A stretch of DNA of 40,803 nt from Calditrichota bacterium. GTDB lineage: Bacteria > Calditrichota > Calditrichia > RBG-13-44-9 > J042. The stretch is from NCBI GenBank assembly GCA_013150955.1, contig JAADJD010000056.1, positions 1 through 40,803 on the forward strand, in the 5' to 3' direction. A program made the position numbers and the translations under genes. The notes under the pieces are model-generated. The model was not told the origin of the DNA. It searched no databases and was given only the letters and a program-made list of their open reading frames with translations. Below are positions 1 through 7,818 of the stretch, one piece after another (the first letter of the stretch is position 1; each line of letters opens with the position of its first letter).

Positions 1-94
1 ATTGCAATTCCCAAATAATCAATAGGTTAAAATAATTATTTTCTATTGCTACGCATTAGAAATTTCGTTCTATTGCGTAATCTGGGTTAAATAT
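1..94. repeat. Remnant of dispersed repeat family A (right end)
   Basis: The segment ends with TTGCGTAATCTGGGTT, which matches the right end of the family A elements found elsewhere in the window. The left part is AT-rich and not recognisable. No open frame of interest is seen here. Confidence 0.4.
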
Positions 95-117
95 CACATA
101 GTGGAATGAAACAAAAA

Positions 118-278
118 TAATGCATTAAACCGCGAATCCCGCGAATGAACCCCAAAAATATCAATAAAATCACGAATAAATCTCGAAGCGAATTTTCATC
201 CAGATCTAATCTAATGGATTTTATTGTTTTTATTTGTGTTTATTCGTGCAATTCGTGGTCTACTGCATAATCTGGGAT
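118..278. repeat. Dispersed repeat family A, copy 1
   Basis: About 160 bp, non-coding. The left end reads AATGCATTAAACCGCGAATC and the right end has AATTCGTGG followed by CTGCATAATCTGGG, an imperfect inverted repeat of the left end. The core contains the family's CATCCAGAT motif and an AT-rich stretch. The architecture (terminal inverted repeats, no ORF, many copies) is MITE-like; that label is inference. A short family B remnant (GGCTAAAGCCTGCACCTACC) follows near 360-380. Confidence 0.75.
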
Positions 279-438
279 AAAGGGATGGGGGAATTTTCCG
301 GCCATTGCTGGCTTCATACCGGTACCATGTGGCCAAGGATTCCCGATAATCCAAACCAAAGGCTAAAGCCTGCACCTACCCTGCCGGGAATACAAACCCG
401 ATGAGCGATAAGCACAGGCTTTGTGCTTTTGATCGTTG

Positions 439-912
439 CTATTTCTTCTGCTTTTTCTGGGGGATTCTCGTGGTATGAATATGCAGAATCTTCCAGTCAT
501 TGCCGGCTTTCTGAAGCACGATGGTGGCCAATCCCTTGCCCGTTACAGAACGATCCTTTAGCTCGATGGCAATGTGGTATTTTGCAGTGGCGACCGCCAG
601 GTTTCCGGATTGTTGAACCTGGATATCTTCGTACCGGTACTCGATCTTCCGAAACATCTTTAACTCCGGTGCTAAATGATGATCCCGATAATCCGCCCAT
701 CCCTGATTGACATGACCGTTCTCAAAAACGGAAAACGCCTCGCTGGTGACCACATACCGTTGCACCTGGGCAATGTCCATGCTTTCGATGGCGGCGGCAT
801 AATTCAACAGCGTTTGCTTTACTGCATCTTCGGGGGAACCTCCCATTGCCGCCCCCAAAAACAGGCCCAGTACCAAAATCGCGATGAGATAGAATCTATG
901 AACCGTGGACAT
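439..912 (-). CDS. Exported SnoaL/NTF2-like (DUF4440-type) protein
   Basis: 157 aa. The N-terminus is a signal peptide (hydrophobic core at about residues 8-24, LIAILVLGLFLGAAMGG). The rest fits the cone-shaped SnoaL/NTF2-like fold: an N-terminal helix starting SPEDAVKQTLLNYAAAIESMD, then a strand-rich half with FENGHV, AVATAKYHIAIEL and a C-terminal LQKAGNDWKILHIHTT, the usual WKI.H.H ending of this fold. Such domains bind small ligands or serve as assembly scaffolds; no catalytic residues can be assigned. A good ribosome site (AGGAGG, spaced well from ATG) fixes the start. It stands alone, with repeats on both sides. The lysine-rich tail RIPQKKQKK is odd for an exported protein. The fold is fairly sure, the function unknown. 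Confidence 0.75.
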   Translation of the reverse strand: MSTVHRFYLIAILVLGLFLGAAMGGSPEDAVKQTLLNYAAAIESMDIAQVQRYVVTSEAFSVFENGHVNQGWADYRDHHLAPELKMFRKIEYRYEDIQVQQSGNLAVATAKYHIAIELKDRSVTGKGLATIVLQKAGNDWKILHIHTTRIPQKKQKK

Positions 913-1017
913 ACTTTCCTCCTATTTGTATTTGTAAAAATTTTACGATAAGAAGAAATTACGAACCATTGATTCATTTTCCAACGGTCAATTTGTTTTT
1001 AGTGGAAACACAAAGAT

Positions 1018-1470
1018 CAGTTGGCAGTTGACAGTATGCAATGGTAGGCGCGGGCTTTATGCCCAATCCCCAGTTGGCAGTGGGCAGTATGCAGTAGGCA
1101 ATGGTAGGCGCGGGCTTTATGCCCGCGTAAAAGTTGGCCCATTTAGAAAACGCAGGCTAAAGTCTGCGGTGACCCTGATCATAATCAATGAAACGAAATA
1201 AGCCTCCTCCCTGGCGGGCGAAGGCTACCGACTCTGGAGAGTTGGGCTACACACGTAGCCGCGGGATTTATGTCCTATTACCAGTAAGCAGTTGGCAATA
1301 GGCAATGGTAGGCGCGGGCTTTATGCCCGCGTAAAGGCAGGCCTATCTGGAAAACGCAGGCTAAAGCCTGCGGCTACCCTGACCATCATCAATGAAAAGA
1401 AACAAGCCTTCGCCCTGGCGGGCGAAGGCTACCGACTCTGGAGAGTCGGGTTACAATAGAAAATGCAGGC
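1018..1470. repeat. Dispersed repeat family B, mosaic of GC-rich hairpins
   Basis: Two to three tandem, partly diverged units made of short hairpins. The modules are GCGGGCTTTATGCCCGC, GCAGGCTAAAGCCTGC, CTTCGCCCTGGCGGGCGAAG and CCGACTCTGGAGAGTCGG, linked by phrases such as CAGTTGGCAGTAGGCAATGG. The same modules recur in opposite orientation at 14481-14998 and 31991-32680. The segment is non-coding; short frames across it are accidental. Confidence 0.8.
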
Positions 1471-1471
1471 T

Positions 1472-1643
1472 AAACCCAGATTATGCATTAGCCTACGAAT
1501 TACACGAATTAAAACGAATTAAAATAATAAAATCCATCCGATGATCTCTGGATGAAAATGTGTTCCAGGGTTTATTCGCGATTTTGCAGACATTTTTTGG
1601 CTTCATTCGCGTGATTCGAGGTTTAATGCATAATCTGGGATTA
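1472..1643. repeat. Dispersed repeat family A, copy 2
   Basis: The left end is AACCCAGATTATGCATTAGC and the right end is GGTTTAATGCATAATCTGGG, nearly exact inverted copies. Inside are ACGAATTACACGAATT and its counterpart TTCATTCGCGTGATTCG. The element is flush with the family B block on its left. TCAGAC follows two bases after its right end (1645-1650), which could be the tail of an eroded CRISPR repeat. Confidence 0.85.
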
Positions 1644-1678
1644 ATCAGACAAGCGTCCCCGTGCTCTGCCGGATTTCG

Positions 1679-1743
1679 GTCTACCAGAAGGCAAACAGGC
1701 CAGCCTGGCGGCAGACAAACCATCCTGACCTCAACTTTCAGAC
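1679..1743 (-). repeat. Eroded CRISPR repeat remnant at the leader-distal end
   Basis: The segment begins GTCT and ends CTTTCAGAC like the array repeat. In between is an unrelated stretch containing the hairpin GCCAGCCTGGC. The length (65 bp) and the position next to the first recognisable spacer-like sequence (1744) suggest a decayed interrupted repeat. Confidence 0.35.
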
Positions 1744-2713
1744 ATGTGGGGTATAGGGGTATAGGGGCATACGGTATAGGGTAAAATAAACGTCTCAATC
1801 CCTCTGGCGCCCGTGGACGGGCGACATCCCAATCGTGCCTGGATGGCACGATTATCGGGATGAAAAGCGGGGCTTTTCAGGCATATGGGGTATAGGGGTA
1901 TAGGGATATACGGTATAGGATAAAATAAACGTCTCAATCCCTCTGGAGCCCCGGACGGGCGACATCCCGATCGTGCCCGGATGGCACGAGTATCGGGATG
2001 AAAAACGGGGCTCTTCAGACATGTAGGGTATAGGGGTATAAGGGTATAAGGCAAAACAAACGTCTCAATCCCTCTGGAGCCCCGGAAGGGCGACATCCCG
2101 ATCGTGCCCGGAGGGCACATTTATCGGGATGAAAAACGGGCTCTTCAGGCATGTAGGGTATAGGGGTATAAGGGTATAAGGCAAAACAAACGTCTCAATC
2201 CCTCTGGAGCCCCGGACGGGCGACATCCCGATCGTGCCCGGAGGGCACGTTTATCGGGATGAATAACGGGGCTCTTCAGACATGTAGGGTATAGGGGTAT
2301 AAGGGTATAAGGCAAAACAAACATCTCAATCCCTCTGGAGCCCCGGAAGGGCGACATCCCGATCGTGCCCGGAGGGCACATTTATCGGGATGAAAAACGG
2401 GGCTTTTCAGACCCAACCCTGGCTACTGGCAAGTATGTTTCCTACGATAACGATTCTCAACCCCCTCTGCTTGCCCAGACTGGCAAGCACTCCGGCACCG
2501 GACAGGCATGCTTCTTCGCGGGATGAAAAACGATACTCTTTAGACGTCCCAGCTGGATACAAGACAACGGTGGAGTGAATAGTCTCAATCCCCTCTGGCG
2601 CCCGTGGACGGGCGACATCCCGATCGTGCCCGGACGGCACGTTTATCGGGATGAAAAACGGGGCTCTTCAGACACACTGGTGGTGGCAAACGGAGATTAT
2701 GGCAAAGAATATC
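1744..2713 (-). CRISPR. Leader-distal part of the CRISPR array with seven hairpin-interrupted repeats
   Basis: Seven repeats (1792-1882, 1931-2020, 2062-2150, 2192-2281, 2323-2412, 2452-2545, 2582-2673) keep both outer parts of the array repeat. Each is split after CCTCTG by a 55-56 bp insert (1807-1862, 1946-2000, 2077-2131, 2207-2261, 2338-2392, 2470-2525, 2598-2653). Six inserts share sequence: a small GCCC/GGGC hairpin and then a longer one with outer arms ATCCCGAT and ATCGGGAT and inner arms CGTGCC and GGCACG. The insert in 2452-2545 differs in sequence but again forms hairpins. The spacer-like segments are 48, 48, 41, 41, 41, 39, 36 and 40 bp. The three 41-bp ones are identical and the two 48-bp ones are related to them, which points to tandem amplification. 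Frames across this region are artefacts. Confidence 0.9.
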
Positions 2714-4426
2714 GTCTCAATCCCCTCTGAAAAACGGGGCTTTTCAGACCTTATTGCGCGGCAGGTGGCACCGGTGATCCAATCAGCAACGTCTCAATCC
2801 CCTCTGAAAAACGGGGCTCTTCAGACGAGATCGACATTGGTGTCTTTCACAGTCTCAAAAGTTTGGGGTCTCAATCCCCTCTGAAAAACGGGGCTCTTCA
2901 GACTCTACAATGGCCTCCTTGATGTACTGTACCGCGAAAGTCTCAATCCCCTCTGAATAACGGGGCTTTTCAGACGAATATCTTACAAAGGACGCTTTGC
3001 GTCCTTTCTTTGTAAGTCTCAATCCCCTCTGAATAACGGGGCTTTTCAGACGTTGATCGGGAAAGAAGTGCAAGCGTCGCTGGTCATCGAGGAGTCTCAA
3101 TCCCCTCTGAATAACGGGGCTTTTCAGACACAATGATGAAGCTAAAAAGAGCGGCGACGTTCATGAGTTGAGTCTCAATCCCCTCTGAATAACGGGGCTT
3201 TTCAGACGTTTTATTGTCCGGGCGTTGGGAAAGTGTATTTTTCGCTTGTCTCAATCCCCTCTGAATAACGGGGCTTTTCAGACACAAATCAAAAAGCGTG
3301 CCACAACCTAAATCCAGTTAAAGTCTCAATCCCCTCTGAATAACGGGGCTTTTCAGACGTAACCAATTTTTTGAAGAAAAAGCAAATTCCCGATTCACCT
3401 TCAGTCTCAATCCCCTCTGAATAACGGGGCTTTTCAGACCGTCAACGGAATAGGCGCTTAAACGTATATTTGCAATCATGTCTCAATCCCCTCTGAATAA
3501 CGGGGCTTTTCAGACAGCCTTGACCGGCGAAATTGGTCATTGAAATTGGTCTATACGTCTCAATCCCCTCTGAATAACGGGGCTTTTCAGACAAGTTAAA
3601 ATTGATATTCCAGGAGCAAGAGCTATTGTGAAAAGTCTCAATCCCCTCTGAATAACGGGGCTTTTCAGACCTAAGGGGCAGGTCGTCCGTCAAAAAGCAT
3701 ATGTGCCGTCTCAATCCCCTCTGAATAACGGGGCTTTTCAGACCGAAAGGGATTGAAAGAGGGTTGCCAGCGCCGACGGCTGAGTCTCAATCCCCTCTGA
3801 ATAACGGGGCTTTTCAGACGGATTTACCATCTACTTCGGATCGGGATATTGGAAGGGAGGTCTCAATCCCCTCTGAATAACGGGGCTTTTCAGACATTTT
3901 CCAGTCATCCCAAGGCATTGAGCCCGGGAGTAAAGGTCTCAATCCCCTCTGAATAACGGGGCTCTTCAGACATTACCCATCACCAATTTGTTGTTGTTGT
4001 GCCTCCCCCCGTCTCAATCCCCTCTGAATAACGGGGCTCTTCAGACTGAGCGATAAACTCGAAGTATTCACATTCTTCGGGCAAGGTCTCAATCCCCTCT
4101 GAATAACGGGGCTCTTCAGACTGATTGTTTCCGATTTATGCTACGTTGATAATTCTGGTACTGTCTCAATCCCCTCTGAATAACGGGGCTCTTCAGACCG
4201 GAATATCCATCTGAGGCAACAACGGTTAAGGAAAAAATTGTCTCAATCCCCTCTGAATAACGGGGCTCTTCAGACAACTAAATGAGTGGGGGAAAGTTCT
4301 CGACAAAAACGAGTCTCAATCCCCTCTGAATAACGGGGCTCTTCAGACGGGGTTGAGTTGGGGGACTGGTCTCCCTCGCCTGGTGGCCCTGTCTCAATCC
4401 CCTCTGAATAACGGGGCTCTTCAGAC
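2714..4426 (-). CRISPR. CRISPR array, 23 intact 36-bp repeats
   Basis: The repeat starts GTCTCAATCCCCTCTG on the plus strand, continues AATA, and ends ACGGGGCTTTTCAGAC. Repeats start at 2714, 2791, 2868, 2940, 3016, 3094, 3172, 3248, 3323, 3404, 3480, 3557, 3635, 3708, 3784, 3860, 3936, 4011, 4086, 4163, 4240, 4313 and 4391. Spacers are 36-45 bp, mostly 39-42, and appear unique. Read on the minus strand the repeat ends GGGGATTGAGAC, close to the common ATTGAAAC-type crRNA 5' handle, so transcription is minus. Variants are phased: AAAAAC at 2714-2903, AATAAC with CTTTTC at 2940-3895, AATAAC with CTCTTC at 3936-4426. The decayed end is on the left and the AT-rich leader on the right. The spacer length and handle would suit type I or III; no cas gene is present to decide. 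Confidence 0.98.
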
Positions 4427-4487
4427 AGCACCCTCGTAAATGCCGATATTGCGTAAGCTCCAGAGCCGTTTGCGTGAACACCCCCCA

Positions 4488-4505
4488 ATTATAACAAATG
4501 TTATA
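4488..4505 (-). promoter_or_regulatory. Extended -10 box overlapped by a palindrome, CRISPR leader
   Basis: On the minus strand TGTTATAAT is a perfect extended -10 (TGnTATAAT), about 60 bp before the first repeat. It overlaps TATAACAAATGTTATA (4490-4505), two 7-bp arms around a 2-bp centre, which looks like an operator for a dimeric regulator. No good -35 is seen at normal spacing. A promoter here is likely; the operator is inference. Confidence 0.5.
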
Positions 4506-4646
4506 CCCGCTTTACCAAAAATTCCACCTAACATATTGAAAATAAAATGCGTAAAGCTTGTTTTTGTAAGTCCTTTATTTTCAATGGATAAAACATTCGT
4601 TATATTTCGTCCTTTTCCTTCAATGCATTTTTGATTCCCACCCATC

Positions 4647-4675
4647 ATTTTACCGAATTTTTCTCAATTTTTCAA
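4647..4675 (-). promoter_or_regulatory. Second promoter-like pair in the CRISPR leader
   Basis: On the minus strand TTGAAA is followed after exactly 17 bp by TAAAAT, a good sigma-70-type match. It would start transcription about 210 bp before the first repeat. Confidence 0.45.
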
Positions 4676-4709
4676 TACCCATCAATGGCTTTTGCGAATT
4701 TTCGGCTTT

Positions 4710-6053
4710 CTACGCTTCAATCCCAAACCGTTCCATCATGGAGTACAGGCGGCGACGGGTAATGCCCAGCAGTTGCGCCGCACGAGTCTTGTTTCCCCCG
4801 CTCTTCTCCAGCGCCTGACAAATCAAATCCCGTTCCAGCTCATCCAGCACAATGCCTTCCTCGGGCAATTCAAAGGGATGCGATTTTCCAGACGTCCGTC
4901 GCAACTGTCCCGGCAAATCCTGAATATCGATAACGCCGTTGCTTAAAATGGCTGCTCGTTCAATCACATTGCGTAACTCCCGCACATTTCCCGGCCAGTC
5001 ATACTCCATCAAACAGGCCAGCGCCTGTCGGGTGATGCTGTGGGCGGCGGTCTGTTCCAGAAAAAAATGCACCAATTCCGGAATATCCTCCTTGCGATCC
5101 CGTAGAGGAGGTAACGAAATAGGAAACACGTTCAGCCGATAATACAGATCCTCCCGGAACTGACCGCGGGAGACCATCGCCTCCAGCGGCTGATGGGTTG
5201 CGGCAATGATGCGAGTATCCACAATCAGGCGCTCGCTGCTGCCCAATCGATACACTTCTTTGTTTTGCAATACCCGCAGCAATTTGGCCTGGGTGGAAAG
5301 GCTCATGTCGCCAATCTCGTCCAGGAAGATGGTACCCCCGTTGGCCTGTTCGAACTTGCCGGCGCGCCGCTGAGTTGCCCCGGTAAAGGCACCCTTTTCG
5401 TAACCGAACAGTTCGCTTTCCAGCAGGGTTTCCGGCAACGCCGCGCAATTGACGGTAACAAACGGCTTACGGGCACGGTGGCTTTGTTGATGAATGGCCT
5501 GCGCAACCAGCTCCTTACCGGTACCGCTTTCGCCCAGGATTAACACGGTCACGTCGGTTTCGGCGGCCTTCTGGATTAAGCGAAACAGCTGCTGCATCTT
5601 CTGGCTTTTGCCTACCATTCCGCGGAAAATAAGCGGCGGTGTCTGTTGTTCTGTCGATTCGGCTTTAGCCAGGCGCTGCTTCTGCTCCAGTATGCGCCGC
5701 AACCGCAATACCAGTTCATCCATTTCGAATGGTTTGATCAGGTAATCATGGGCGCCTTTTTTCAGCGCCTCTACCGCTGTTTTCTGGGTGGCGTAGGCGG
5801 TCATGATCACCACTTCCGTTCGGGGAAAACGGGATTTGATGGCTTCCAGCAACTGCAACCCATCCATTCGATCCATGCGCAGATCGGTCACCACAATTTC
5901 CACGGGATGTTTTTCCAGAAATTCCAGTGCGGCCGCACCCGACGTACAATATGCCGCCGGTAACTGTTCCAGTGCCAGGGCCGCCTGCACCACCTTGCAA
6001 AACTTTTCTTCATTGTCCACAATTAAAATGCGGGGTGTGTCCATGACCACCAT
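4710..6053 (-). CDS. NtrC-family sigma-54-dependent response regulator
   Basis: 447 aa with the full three-part layout. The receiver domain (1-120) has the acidic pocket as DNEE and the phospho-acceptor Asp57 in VVTDLRM. The AAA+ domain (about 145-370) has Walker A GESGTGKE (174-181), the sigma-54-contacting GAFTGA loop (221-226) and Walker B FLDEIGD. A Fis-type helix-turn-helix (NKTRAAQLLGITRRRLYSMM) forms the C-terminus. It should activate sigma-54 promoters after phosphorylation by a histidine kinase. The gene starts 1 nt after the stop of the TPR gene 6055-7212, so the two are translationally coupled. No kinase gene adjoins it, so its partner is elsewhere. A second in-frame ATG (residue 4) is an equal start candidate. 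The CRISPR leader begins just after its stop. Confidence 0.95.
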   Translation of the reverse strand: MVVMDTPRILIVDNEEKFCKVVQAALALEQLPAAYCTSGAAALEFLEKHPVEIVVTDLRMDRMDGLQLLEAIKSRFPRTEVVIMTAYATQKTAVEALKKGAHDYLIKPFEMDELVLRLRRILEQKQRLAKAESTEQQTPPLIFRGMVGKSQKMQQLFRLIQKAAETDVTVLILGESGTGKELVAQAIHQQSHRARKPFVTVNCAALPETLLESELFGYEKGAFTGATQRRAGKFEQANGGTIFLDEIGDMSLSTQAKLLRVLQNKEVYRLGSSERLIVDTRIIAATHQPLEAMVSRGQFREDLYYRLNVFPISLPPLRDRKEDIPELVHFFLEQTAAHSITRQALACLMEYDWPGNVRELRNVIERAAILSNGVIDIQDLPGQLRRTSGKSHPFELPEEGIVLDELERDLICQALEKSGGNKTRAAQLLGITRRRLYSMMERFGIEA

Positions 6054-6054
6054 T

Positions 6055-7212
6055 CTATTTTAAAATCGCCCGCAACAGGATGATGAAACCCTTTTCGTTA
6101 CTCTTCACCTTCTCCAGAATCTCTCGTGCCTCCCGAAAATCCGGCTGCATTTCGATGGCCTTTTCGAATTCTGCAATGGCCTTCATGTACAAGCCGCGAC
6201 TGCGGATCAGGTTATACGTTCCCAGATCGTTCCAGTAGTCCGGATACCGTTCCCGCCGTTTGGTTTCGTCCAGAAAATATGGCTCGTAATGTTCGATGGT
6301 TTTCAAATCCAGTACCCGTCCCCCATACAAAAATCGAAGGTAAAATTCGTAAATCTTTTCCTTCTCGGCCAGCATCTCTACCAGTTTAAGCTGGAACCGC
6401 TCCAGCTGGGGAATGATAATCTCGTGGTTGTTGTCCTTCAACAGCTCCAGCAATTCATTGCATTCTTTTTCCCATTCCGGCGTGCGATATTTTTCCTGAG
6501 CACGCACCTGCTTCAAGTAGATGAACACCCGCGCGGGAACCGCTACGGCTCGCGGATCCTTTACCCCCTCCAGTGCAGACTTGTACAGGGCCACACCCAG
6601 ATTAAACTGGGCCTCCACATATTCCGGATTTAATTGAATGGCATTCTTGAACAGGGTGGTGGCGTGGTCGTAATCGCCCATGAACAGGTAGGTTAATCCC
6701 AGATAATTCAGAACGTCGGGATACTTTTCGTTCTTGATCAGCGCTTTCTGAAACACTTCCAGCGCATTGCGGAACTTGCGCGCCTTCAGGTAACTGATCC
6801 CCAATCCCACGTACGCCCGGATGTAATTCTTGTCCAGCGCAATGGCCGTACGGAATTGCTCGATGGCCTCTTCGTACAGATTGCGGCGTAAAAACAGCAC
6901 CCCCAGGTAATAATTGGATTTGGGATGTTTGAACCGTTTCAGTTTGGTGCGAATCCGATAAAGGGCATCCAGCTCCGAAATGATCCGCTCATGGAATTCG
7001 TTGGTCATTTGAGCCAGAAACTCGTAATTTTGCACTTTGCCTTCTCGCCGTAACTGGATGTTGTATTCGCGGGAGATGAGAAACATGCCCTCTTCGAAGA
7101 TCTCCGAAATGATCTTTCCCTGCTCCAGCAGGGTTCCCGTATGGACAATGAATTTGCGATTTTCGATTTCAATCGCATCGCGTAATCCAAAATCTTCCAC
7201 GATCCCCCTCAT
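6055..7212 (-). CDS. TPR-repeat protein coupled to an NtrC-type regulator
   Basis: 385 aa, no signal peptide or membrane segment, so probably cytoplasmic. Residues about 98-205 form three consecutive tetratricopeptide repeats (phrases such as SNYYLGVLFLRRNLYEEAIE and YPDVLNYLGLTYLFMGDYDH), and a further one lies near the C-terminus (YMKAIAEFEKAIEMQPDFRE). The N-terminal 80 residues are helical and of no family I recognise. TPR arrays are protein-protein scaffolds. Tight coupling to the response regulator suggests that this protein senses or scaffolds for that pathway; this is inference from position. No enzymatic motif is visible. Confidence 0.8.
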   Translation of the reverse strand: MRGIVEDFGLRDAIEIENRKFIVHTGTLLEQGKIISEIFEEGMFLISREYNIQLRREGKVQNYEFLAQMTNEFHERIISELDALYRIRTKLKRFKHPKSNYYLGVLFLRRNLYEEAIEQFRTAIALDKNYIRAYVGLGISYLKARKFRNALEVFQKALIKNEKYPDVLNYLGLTYLFMGDYDHATTLFKNAIQLNPEYVEAQFNLGVALYKSALEGVKDPRAVAVPARVFIYLKQVRAQEKYRTPEWEKECNELLELLKDNNHEIIIPQLERFQLKLVEMLAEKEKIYEFYLRFLYGGRVLDLKTIEHYEPYFLDETKRRERYPDYWNDLGTYNLIRSRGLYMKAIAEFEKAIEMQPDFREAREILEKVKSNEKGFIILLRAILK

Positions 7213-7359
7213 CTATTTTTAACCGCCCAACTTAATCTCGCTCACCGAATCAATGACTTATCAGGTGCCGATCGGTGATTTTCCTCACACCCCAGATGTA
7301 TCAGCAGATACCCCAGCGTGCCCTTTGCAATCGAGACGTGGAGTATCCAGCGGTTCTCC

Positions 7360-7698
7360 TCAGGGAACGGGACTGCCCGTATCCGATCGTTCCCTCTGTT
7401 TTAATCGTCGCAAATCGTTTTGAAAGGTCAATTGATCGGTGAAAATTTCTTTCAGCGCGGTTAATAACGCGGCGCTTAATTCTCGGTTCAGCCGATAATG
7501 CACCCAGATGTCCACCCGCCGGTCTTCCACCCAGCCCATGCGTTTCAACATGGCCAGATGCCGGGAAACGGTGCTCTGAGGCAACTGGAGCACTTCGACC
7601 AGATCCATAACGCGCAAAAAACGGGAATGGAGAAGCAGGTGAATAATCCGCAATCGTGTTTCGTCGCCCAGCGCCTTAAAGAAATCCACCAGATTCAT
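7360..7698 (-). CDS. ArsR-family winged-helix transcriptional repressor
   Basis: 112 aa. Residues 4-75 are a typical ArsR/SmtB domain: FKALGDETRLRIIHLLL at the start and the recognition helix QSTVSRHLAMLKRMGWV, followed by the wing EDRRVDIWVHYRL. The classic ELCVCDL metal site is replaced by RFLRVMDLVEVL, with no cysteines, so an arsenic/cadmium alpha3 site is absent. The signal could be another metal site, redox or a small ligand. The gene diverges from two small lipoprotein genes (7819, 8077) across 120 bp, and ArsR proteins often control a divergent neighbour. The tail after residue 95 (RLKQRERSDTGSPVP) looks disordered. Family assignment is firm, ligand unknown. Confidence 0.9.
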   Translation of the reverse strand: MNLVDFFKALGDETRLRIIHLLLHSRFLRVMDLVEVLQLPQSTVSRHLAMLKRMGWVEDRRVDIWVHYRLNRELSAALLTALKEIFTDQLTFQNDLRRLKQRERSDTGSPVP

Positions 7699-7818
7699 AA
7701 TCGTCGATAACTGTTTGATTTTCTTCCAAAATTAATGAAAATCGGCCATATATCCTATTGATTTTTTTCTTCGGCCACTCTAAATTTGGCTGTCCTAAAC
7801 TTAAAAGGAGGAGGCAAA

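Larger units (their letters stand above)
4427..4709 (-). promoter_or_regulatory. CRISPR leader
   Basis: This AT-rich gap separates the 3' end of the NtrC-type regulator gene from the last array repeat, on the strand from which the array reads. It contains a palindrome with a TATAAT box (4488-4505) and a second promoter-like pair farther out (4647-4675). The 54 bp next to the first repeat are not AT-rich; about 40 of them could be an orphan spacer whose outer repeat was lost. Confidence 0.65.

Noticed and set aside
410-430. Hairpin AAGCACA/TGTGCTT after the SnoaL-like gene
   Set aside because: The T-run is on the plus strand, but the gene ends on the minus strand; too weak to call a terminator.
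1731-2381. Minus-strand frames with repeated protein text (LPYTLIPLYPTCLKSP and similar)
   Set aside because: They are the interrupted CRISPR units read in frame. They repeat with the DNA and have no ribosome site.
3744-3783. Spacer containing GGGATTGAAAG, like a second type of CRISPR repeat end
   Set aside because: It is a single short match within a normal spacer; there is no second array.
2855-4488. Minus-strand frames containing KPRYSEGIET or LKSPVIQRGLR
   Set aside because: This is the CRISPR repeat translated; the units come from the array, not from a repeat protein.
7213-7359. Coding-like text (GYLLIHLGCEENHRS) after the ArsR gene
   Set aside because: The frame has no start codon and begins after a stop inside arsR; it is probably chance or too eroded to call.
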